DNA of 64,000 bases from Chrysophaeum taylorii (lineage: Eukaryota; Sar; Pelagophyceae; Pelagomonadales; Pelagomonadaceae), in assembly GCA_029834535.1 (NCBI GenBank), contig JAQMWT010000060.1, positions 62,001 through 126,000 on the forward strand, read 5' to 3'. This document shows, one piece after another, positions 57,760-64,000 of this stretch (positions are counted from its first letter, which is position 1; each line of letters opens with the position of its first letter). The translations under genes were made by a program, and so were the position numbers. Below the pieces are notes generated by a model, which was given only the letters and a program-made list of their open reading frames with translations, was not told where the DNA came from and ran no database searches.

Positions 57760-59255
57760 CGCGGAGACCTCTTTCTATTTTGATTTGGATGCCGCTCTAC
57801 AGCTGCAACGGCGTCACGACACTCTCGTTGTGGGTATGGATGTGAACGCCAACAATGGCGTTCGGTCTGATTTGGATGATGACAGACAAGTATGTGGTCC
57901 ACGTGGGGTCTGGCACGCGGACGACGCGGGTCGCCGGTTGTACACCTTTCTCGCTTCGAAGGAACTGGCAGCAGCAGCAGCAGCAGGCACCCACCTTCTT
58001 CACGAAACTGAACCATGGGACATAGGTACATCCTCGATCGCGTTTACCCCACCAACTGGACCATGTCGTCGTGGACCGTCACAGTTGGGTCATTTTTTTT
58101 GATGTAGGCGTCACTGAGAGCATAACCGATTCTGATATCACCGAGGGCTCGAGTGCATCGTCCGAATTCGCATGCGACTCGCTGGTCCTAAGAATAGTCA
58201 AAAACTCTCGAGCGGAGGGCGCCTAGACTACTCTCCGCTGCAAACTCCCGTTGGTGTTTCCAGCTTTTGTCGCGCTGTGTGCACGTTAACTCCCACACAC
58301 GTTAGCAACGGCACCGTCGGACGCTGAGGGGAGCTCTGCGTACTCCAAGTTGGAGACAGCGGCTCGAGTAACGGCTTCTGCCACGCTGAACCGCACCCGA
58401 CGCAACGAACTGGGTTGGTTCAGAGCTGCAGCCAAGATAATTCAAACGCCCAACTCGGCTTTTGCAGCTTTCACGGAAGCATCCTCGGCCGCCGCGCGTC
58501 GCTTCCTTCTTACTCCTCTGCGAGTTGCTCGTCGCGGAGTATCTAAGGCCGTGGTACGGGCAAGCGTTGGATCTGCTGCTCAATGTGTGGCGGCTGCGAG
58601 TCGTCGCTTGGAGGTGGCACTTCGCGATATAGGAAGATTATCGGCCGTCGCGAGAGCGGACTGTCCAAGGAGCGGTCTTCACGTCAGACGCGCAAGCGCC
58701 GGATGGTACGCGATGTTCAACGCGTCGCGAGAATCGATTCGTGCACACTTTGCGTTGGTGAAACTATAAACAACAGACAACCTTGTTTTGACGCAGGAGT
58801 CATTGAGGATATAACACAGCAGCCATTCCGAGACGAACTTGGTGTTATAGCTTCAGATGACGAAATTGCTAGTGCTGTGCGGCAGCTCAATCTTTCCGCT
58901 GGTCGAGCATCGGGCGTTCGCGCGGAGATATTGCGGACGTTCGCTGGTTGTCAAAGCACGTTTAGGATCCTCAGAACTGTAGTGCATGATTTCTGGTCGT
59001 CCAAAAACAACCGAAAGAATTGCATATCGGCCATTTCTTAGAAATTTTTTTGCCGAAGAATTTTTTAAGGTAGTGGTGGTGTTTCGCTGTTCTTATCGCG
59101 GCGGCGGCGGCGGCGGCGGCGTGAGGATGCGCAAAAGATTGTCTCCAACATCAAGCGCGCGCGTCTTTGTGTCATATCCGTTGAGCGAATCGTTGTGCGG
59201 CTTTCGGCCGGAACGGGGGACTGCCGACGCAACCCGAATTCAGCCCGAAGATTGA
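57760..59255 (+). pseudogene. LINE fragment with endonuclease and reverse-transcriptase remnants
   Basis: Several frames together form the middle of a non-LTR retrotransposon ORF2. Endonuclease: TLVVGMDVNANNGVRSDLDD and GVWHADDAGRRLYTFLASKE, then (shifted) LNHGTHRYILDRVYP. Linker: LGWFRAAAKIIQ, NSAFAAFTEASSAAARRFLL. RT start: IASDDEIASAVRQLNLSAGR with ASGVRAEIL, then ESLCGFRPERGTADA. Frameshifts and stops (for example after 58107 and 58223) disable it. The catalytic FADD region is missing. An internal GGC repeat at 59100-59121 interrupts it. Confidence 0.8.
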
Positions 59256-59271
59256 ATCGCGAGACTTAACT

Positions 59272-59580
59272 TCCTAGAGGCCAGCCCAGTGCACGGGGGG
59301 TAGGCCAATCCCAACGCAGTATCAGAATCACAGGGAAAGAGGGCGCTGAAAAATGGGGGTTGGGGGGAGATTTGACGCCTGTCGCCATGCGGAGACCGCG
59401 ATTGACCCACAAACCATCTCGTCGTTAACGTTTCCTCCGGACATAACCCAGACGTGCGAAGGTTCCGGCTTCCAACTGGCCCGCCCTGCGAGGCGAACAG
59501 GTACCAACCGACGCCGGGAGGACGAATGCCCTCGGATCCCCAGGAGGCACCACCGTCCTCCTCCATCACGACCATATATG
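59272..59580 (-). repeat. Dispersed repeat family R1, copy 4
   Basis: Reverse complement has cctcccggcgtcggttggta, ggaaacgttaacgacgagat and the end ccccgtgcactgggctgg. It joins the halves seen separately at 53945 (first half) and 32860 (second half). Confidence 0.75.
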
Positions 59581-59833
59581 GTGCGCGATCAGTAGTCGTA
59601 AAGAAAGATAAGATAAGATAAGATAAATAAGGCGTCATCTTCGTCGCTGTCGCCGACTCCCTCTTAGACTCGAGGGGGTCCCGCTGTGGTGTGCTGCCAT
59701 GGCGCTCTTCCCGTCAGCCTCGAAAACAATCTCCCTGCCGATCTCCGCCAAGGACTACTACACCATTTCTTGGATCAAAGATAGTCATTTCAGACCTTTG
59801 ATGATCGATATAAAACTACAACGTCTTTGTGTG

Positions 59834-61066
59834 ATGATGATGATGATGATGGTGCGTTGGGGTTGGAGGAGATTCGCGGCGAATCTTGGTCGTCGACGAC
59901 GGTTTCAGAGCAGCGAGAGCGAGCGAATCGTGTGGTACGCTCTCGGCGGGAACGGGTTGATCGCGGGGGTGAAGTTCGCCGCCGCTGTCCACTCGGGGAG
60001 CTCGGCGATGTACGCCGAGGCCGTCCACAGCGCCGTGGACTGCGCGAATCAGGGGCTGTTGCTGGTGGGGCTGCGGGCCGCGACGACGGCCGCCGACGTG
60101 GCTCACCCCTACGGATACGGGAAATCGGTATACTTCTGGTCGCTCGTGAGCGCGCTGGGAACCTTCTGGCTGGGCGCGGGCGTGACGGTCGCGTCGTCGG
60201 CGGGGGAACTTAGCGCTCCGTCGATCAACCTCGACGCGTCGTGGGAGGTGTTTTCGGTGCTGGGGGTCTCGTTCGCGATCGACGGGTACGTGTTTTCGCG
60301 GTCGCTTCGTCACCTTTACGAGACGAAGCCGCGCGGTAAACCGTTTCTGTCTCACGTCGCTTCGTTTCGAGACCCGACCGTTTTGGCCGTACTGTTGGAG
60401 GACGGCGCGGCGTGCTTGGGGGTCCTCGTCGCCGCCGGGGGGGTTTTTGCGGCGAGCTCGACGGGGCTTCACGTTTTGGACGCGGTCTCGGGGGTATTGG
60501 TCGGCGTTCTGCTCGGCGGGGTCGGCGCGACGCTCGCGGCCGTGAACGGGAGATACTTGATAGGAACTGCCGTCGAGCCCGAGACCGTGCGCGAGATCGA
60601 CCGCCTCATCCGGTCGAGACCCTCCGTCGAGGCCCTCCATTCGGTGCAGTCGATGTGGGTGGGTCCGAACGCGTTTTCTTACAAGTGCGAAGTCGAGTTC
60701 GACGGCACGTGGATCGCCGCGCGGCTCTACGACCGCTACAAGCCGCGCTTCTCTGACCCCAGCGAATTCAAGGTCTTGTTATCATTTTACGCCGAGGACG
60801 TCCTCCGCACGGTCGAGACCGAGGTCAAAAACATCGAGACGGCGGTCAGAGCAGAGCACCCCGCCGCGCTTTTTATAGAGATCGAGCCCGACGCGGGTAC
60901 GATCGAGGACGAGGGTTTTGCGATCGATGAACGGTATTTCGACGCCGAGGCGAAGAAGCACGAGGGCGAGGTCCTCGACGGCTTCCTCGAGGCCGCGCGT
61001 CGCCAGGAGGACTACCTCCTCAAGCGCCGCGGCTTCCTCGACGACGACGACTACCCCGCCCAATAA
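59834..61066 (+). CDS. Cation diffusion facilitator, ZnT9/SLC30A9-like
   Basis: About 410 residues from ATG 59834, the first of six ATG codons (ATG repeat). The basic leader VRWGWRRFAANLGRRRRFQS looks like a mitochondrial presequence. Span 1 ALGGNGLIAGVKFAAAV and span 2 with EAVHSAVDCANQGLLLVGLR carry the CDF H-x-x-x-D metal-site pattern. HPYGYGKSVYFWSLVSALGT follows, as in ZnT9. DPTVLAVLLEDGAACLGVL is the span 5 region with Asp/Glu. The C-terminal cytosolic-type domain extends to about residue 350 and has a family-specific helical tail. ZnT9 exports zinc from mitochondria in animals; transport of Zn here is inferred. In-frame ATGs upstream (59699) are unlikely. Confidence 0.9.
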   Translation: MMMMMMVRWGWRRFAANLGRRRRFQSSESERIVWYALGGNGLIAGVKFAAAVHSGSSAMYAEAVHSAVDCANQGLLLVGLRAATTAADVAHPYGYGKSVYFWSLVSALGTFWLGAGVTVASSAGELSAPSINLDASWEVFSVLGVSFAIDGYVFSRSLRHLYETKPRGKPFLSHVASFRDPTVLAVLLEDGAACLGVLVAAGGVFAASSTGLHVLDAVSGVLVGVLLGGVGATLAAVNGRYLIGTAVEPETVREIDRLIRSRPSVEALHSVQSMWVGPNAFSYKCEVEFDGTWIAARLYDRYKPRFSDPSEFKVLLSFYAEDVLRTVETEVKNIETAVRAEHPAALFIEIEPDAGTIEDEGFAIDERYFDAEAKKHEGEVLDGFLEAARRQEDYLLKRRGFLDDDDYPAQ

Positions 61067-61080
61067 ATTAATAATTATAT

Positions 61081-61127
61081 TTACGAGACGAGCAAGCCCA
61101 AGGTAGCGAGCCGCACGCGCCGCCCGC

Positions 61128-61162
<35 letters not shown>

Positions 61163-62352
61163 GATTCCTCGTGGTGGTGCTGGTAGTGCCGGCGCCACCA
61201 TCCCCTCCTCCTCGCCTCTTCGGGGCGCGTCGCGACGCGGATATCCTCTCTTGGCGGCGCCGCCGGCGGCCGCGGGACGAGGTGCCAGTCCTCTTCCTTT
61301 TCGACGATGGTCAGGTCGTGGACAAAGGCGAGCACTGGAACTTTTTTCGTTTTCTTCTCGAGGAAGACGACCTCTGCGACCAGGCCGCGCAGCCGGAGAC
61401 CAGGGGCGAGGAAGTGGCCCGGCCCAAAGGTGCTCCCCGCGCCCGCGCGGATGCGCGTCGCCGCGTTGGCCGCGCACCTCGCCACGGCGCGGTGCAGGGC
61501 GGGGTCCCGGACGAGCTGGCTCGAGGGTTCGGTCGCGTCGTCGCGCCGCCGGAGCGCGCCCGGCCAGGTCATCATTTCGCGGGTCTGGTTGGGCGACGGA
61601 AGCCCCCCCGAGACGTCGAAACCCTCGACGACGTACCGATGAAGAAAGACGCCGCTCGCCGTGCCGCAGCCGCTCGCCGCGAACGGCTGGAGCGCGACCA
61701 GCTGCGACCACGACGTCAGACCGGGGCCGGCGGTCGCGGGGACGCGCTCCTCGAGGTCGCGGAGCTCGCGCCACGTCAGGAGCGTCGACACCACGCGGGG
61801 TCGCGAAGCGCGCCATCGCAGCACGGCGACCGGATCTTCGGGATGCCCGCGCCGGTGCCGTTTCGCGAGAATGCCCACCACGATCTCGGGCCAGTTCAGC
61901 CGCTTCCGGTGCTTGCGGCGGAGGCGCCCGCGCCGGTCGCAGAATACCCAGCACACGGGCGCGCCCTCGGCGAACAGAATCGTGTCGGGTACGAGCACCT
62001 TTGCCTTTTTCTTCGCCTGAGCCCTGTCGCTCGCGAGCGCTATGAACGCCCATACTTCGGGCACAGAGGCCCCGACAACCACGCCCTCGCCCTCGACGTC
62101 CGACCCGCTCACCGACGAGGACGCCACTTCAAACGCTTCGCTCGACGACGACGACGACGACGACGACGCTACCGCCGCCTCTTCCGGCGCCTCGCGGACC
62201 ACGATTTCGGCCACCTCCGACGCCGCCGCCGCCGACGACGATGCGGACGACGACGACGACGACGACGACGATAAGTCCTCCTCGTCCTCCTCTGGGATCG
62301 ACGGTTGGACCTCCAGCGGCTTCTGCTTCCGCTCAGAAGAGGAAGACCACAT
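61081..62352 (-). CDS. Unknown protein, low-complexity N-terminus, His-rich C-terminus
   Basis: I chose ATG 62352 (MWSSSSERKQ), giving about 423 residues; the frame is open up to 62544, but this would overlap RNase-kappa copy 2 and the TGACGTCA sites. The N-terminus is acidic and Ser-rich (GAC/TCG repeats). A globular-looking region from about residue 95 begins PEVWAFIALASDRAQAKKKA and includes ILFAEGAPVCWVFCDRRGRL, LNWPEIVVGILAKRHRRGHP and VLRWRASRPRVVSTLLTWRE. This could be a PHD/bromo-associated (BAH-like) type fold, but I cannot name it. The His run near the C-terminus comes from an ATG/CAT repeat. Function unknown. Confidence 0.6.
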
Positions 62353-62369
62353 CGTTACAGATATTTTTG

Positions 62370-62458
62370 TGACGTCACCGCGCATCAGCGGACTTAGAGA
62401 CCACCGAGGCTGTTGTTGTCTTGGGGTGGTGGCTGGTGTCTGTGCTGCGGTGACGTCA
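62370..62458. promoter_or_regulatory. Two TGACGTCA palindromes in a bidirectional promoter
   Basis: tgacgtca occurs at 62370-62377 and 62451-62458, in the gap between the unknown gene (minus) and RNase-kappa copy 2 (plus). Two perfect 8-bp palindromes within 89 bp are unlikely by chance; they match the bZIP CRE. Confidence 0.55.
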
Positions 62459-62485
62459 GTACTAGGCTTAGTCATCAATGCGCAT

Positions 62486-62770
62486 ATGGAGATTGGTCCT
62501 CGCAGCATCGGATGTGCGAAGTGCTGCCTGTTCTTTTCGTGCACGGGCGTGATCTTTTTGAGTTTCGTGGGTATACTGCTCCGGAAGCAGCCTATCTACA
62601 TGATCGGGATCCACCACCCCCGCACCGCATCGACCCAGTGCTTCGGTGCGGCAGCGATATACGGAGCTTGCATTGTCGTGTCTGCCTTTGTTCTCCTCAA
62701 GGGCCCGAAACCAACGCATCGCGCGACCCTGTCTGCCGGCGAGTTGTGCCTTGTCCCCACCACCACCTGA
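62486..62770 (+). CDS. RNase kappa / V-ATPase subunit f-like small membrane protein, copy 2
   Basis: 94 residues from ATG 62486 (MEIGPRSIGCAKCC); the frame extends upstream to 62042, but that part is the shadow of the minus-strand gene. It has GPRSIGCAKCC, span 1 VIFLSFVGILLRKQ, loop PIYMIGIHHP, CFGAAAIYGACI and span 2 ending FVLLKGPKP. Compared with copy 1 at 10769, it shares long identical stretches such as GCAKCC and the spacing of all features. Family knowledge: RNase kappa proteins are V-ATPase Vo accessory subunits, around 100 residues. The length fits. Confidence 0.8.
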   Translation: MEIGPRSIGCAKCCLFFSCTGVIFLSFVGILLRKQPIYMIGIHHPRTASTQCFGAAAIYGACIVVSAFVLLKGPKPTHRATLSAGELCLVPTTT

Positions 62771-62882
62771 CGCGCAGGCCTGACGGAGAGGCAGCGGGGA
62801 TTCCTCGAGACGCTCGACCACCGCCATCCCGAGATCGAAATGCAGCCGCAGTCTAACGCCACCATGCTCTAAAGAACTTTAC

Positions 62883-63653
62883 CTAGAATGTAGCGAAATC
62901 CTCCTCCTCCTCCTCCTCCTCCTTGACGCGAGGAGGATCGTGATGGTCAGGCGGGTCCTCTACCGGGGGATCGCTCGCGTGCCAAAAGTCAAAGGGCGGA
63001 TCCTCGTCGAGGAGGAGGGGTTCGGCGAGCTCGGAGACAAGGTCCTGGGCCTTGGCGTGGCCGAGCTTGGCGGCCTTGAAGAAGCACCAGAGTTGTTCGT
63101 GTTTGTCGTAGAGCAGTCCGAGCTCGTAGAACGCGTCGGCCGAGCCAAGTTTCGCGGCTTGGCAATACCAGCGGACGGCTTCGTCTTCGTCGCGCTTCAC
63201 CCCGCCGCGGCCCGTGCTGTAGAGTCTCGCGAGCTGGAGTTGGGCTCGCACGACGCCGAGGTTGGCGGACTTGCGCAGTAGAAGGAGTGCCGCCGCGACG
63301 TCTTCTTCGCCGCCGACGCCGCGAGCCCGAAGAATTGAAGCATTGTAGGCTGCTTTTCCGTCGAGGAGCTCCGAGGCTCGTCGCTCGTACTCGCGGAGCG
63401 CCGCGGCGTCGGTGCGCGGCAGCCGCTCGAACGCGAGAGATATGGGACGCTCCAGAGACAACCGCAACACAAGAGCCGCGAAGTCTTCCGGCGTTTCGAC
63501 GTTGATACGACACCCGTTCACCGCCACCAATGCCTCCCGCTTCGCCGTAATCACGCGCACGGCGCCGTCGACGCGGGCGAGCACCAGCGATATCCCCAGC
63601 TTTCCCTCGGTCGTCCAGGACCGAGTGAACAGCCTCCCCTCATCGTCCTCCAT
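62883..63653 (-). CDS. Sel1-repeat protein with PDZ-like N-terminus
   Basis: 256 residues. Residues 1-75 could form a PDZ-like fold (LGISLVLARVDGAVRVITAK, ALVAVNGCRI). From about 95 come Sel1-type TPR repeats: AAALLLLRKSANLGVVRAQL, LYSTGRGGVKRDEDEAVRWY and AAKLGSADAFYELGLLYDK, with the typical A-x-x-LG-x-x-x-A pattern, and a further FKAAKLGHAKAQDL. The C-terminal tail is Pro/Asp-rich and ends in an acidic run (CTC repeat on plus). Sel1 proteins act as scaffolds; partner unknown. The gene is convergent with RNase-kappa copy 2. Confidence 0.85.
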   Translation of the reverse strand: MEDDEGRLFTRSWTTEGKLGISLVLARVDGAVRVITAKREALVAVNGCRINVETPEDFAALVLRLSLERPISLAFERLPRTDAAALREYERRASELLDGKAAYNASILRARGVGGEEDVAAALLLLRKSANLGVVRAQLQLARLYSTGRGGVKRDEDEAVRWYCQAAKLGSADAFYELGLLYDKHEQLWCFFKAAKLGHAKAQDLVSELAEPLLLDEDPPFDFWHASDPPVEDPPDHHDPPRVKEEEEEEEDFATF

Positions 63654-63835
63654 ATCCGTTGATGATGATCCCGTTAAGTTCCGTTGGAACTATGCAACTT
63701 GAAGTGCAGTTTGATGAACTTCCATAATTCCAATTGCCCGTTATTAGAACGTTTTTTTTTTCTGAAAGAACCGACTCCGAAAGTGGTGAGTCAGGCTGTA
63801 GCTGCGTGAGAACGCTCCACGAAAGTTAGTTGGCC

Positions 63836-64000
63836 ATGCGGCATGCAACCGTCGTTGACAGCGACGAGGCGACCGTCTTCGACGCCCTCACACACGCCCA
63901 CGACTCGCCGTACTGCGTTAAGCTCGAGCTCTTTTGCCGGGTACGCGATAATAATGAGGCGCAGGAGACGACGTTGACTCAGGTCGCGGGCATTCCCTAC
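63836..64000 (+). CDS. Partial ORF at window edge, unknown
   Basis: An ATG at 63836 opens a frame to the window end (55 codons): MRHATVVDSDEATVFDALTH, then SPYCVKLELFCRVRD. Codon composition resembles neighbouring genes. Too short to identify; the start is unproven. Confidence 0.45.
   Translation, partial: MRHATVVDSDEATVFDALTHAHDSPYCVKLELFCRVRDNNEAQETTLTQVAGIPY

Noticed and set aside
62042-62485. Acidic N-terminal extension of RNase-kappa copy 2
   Set aside because: It is the shadow of the minus-strand gene; the copy 1 protein lacks such an extension.

Overview
The window is nuclear DNA of a gene-dense, GC-rich, intron-poor eukaryotic microbe. The genes are plainly eukaryotic: a Cbf5/dyskerin pseudouridine synthase, eIF2B epsilon, a MOV10/UPF1-type helicase, ascorbate peroxidase, a GOST-family membrane protein, a ZnT9-like transporter, AIM24 and RNase-kappa proteins. 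Most coding regions are single uninterrupted ORFs with very short spacers, and one small (45-nt) spliceosomal intron can be read. Ascorbate peroxidase, a plant-type fused allantoin synthase and a DEAD-box helicase with a signal-peptide-like leader suggest an alga, perhaps one with a complex plastid (stramenopile- or haptophyte-like). This placement is inference; no rRNA or plastid marker is present.

Layout. Positions 1-18.2 kb are a compact housekeeping block: ABC-class ATPase (partial), CAP-domain protein, Cbf5, allantoin synthase, ascorbate peroxidase, a GT32-like glycosyltransferase, a coiled-coil protein of unknown function, RNase-kappa copy 1, eIF2B epsilon and a large CUE/RRM/helicase protein. 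From 18.8 to 31.5 kb is a looser region: two copies of a multi-pass membrane protein flanking a decayed PIF1/Helitron helicase, then three secretory-pathway genes (GT61-type glycosyltransferase, FkbM methyltransferase, sulfotransferase) and an ankyrin-repeat pseudogene. From 31.5 to 41.2 kb is repeat-rich and holds a LINE fragment and a full-length Ty3/gypsy LTR retrotransposon (34118-41203). From 41.8 to 52.7 kb is a second compact block: two head-to-head AIM24 genes, DEAD-box helicase, HhH protein, GNAT acetyltransferase, alpha/beta hydrolase, GOST protein, zinc-finger coiled-coil protein and a FAD oxidoreductase. From 52.8 to 59.6 kb is another repeat island: a duplicated minisatellite plus PIF1 unit, a LINE with endonuclease and RT remnants, and a dispersed repeat. 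From 59.8 kb to the end are a ZnT9-like transporter, an unknown protein, RNase-kappa copy 2, a Sel1-repeat protein and a partial gene.

The most striking item is the LTR retrotransposon. Between gag and the reverse transcriptase it carries a C5 cytosine DNA methyltransferase domain with motifs I, IV, VI, IX and X all recognisable. The element has several in-frame stops and frameshifts, so this copy is decayed. Other points of note are genes packed so closely that they overlap or start 8-11 bp apart, a pair of RNase-kappa paralogues that both sit head-to-head with a neighbour, perfect TGACGTCA palindromes in promoters, and several repeat families shared between the two islands.
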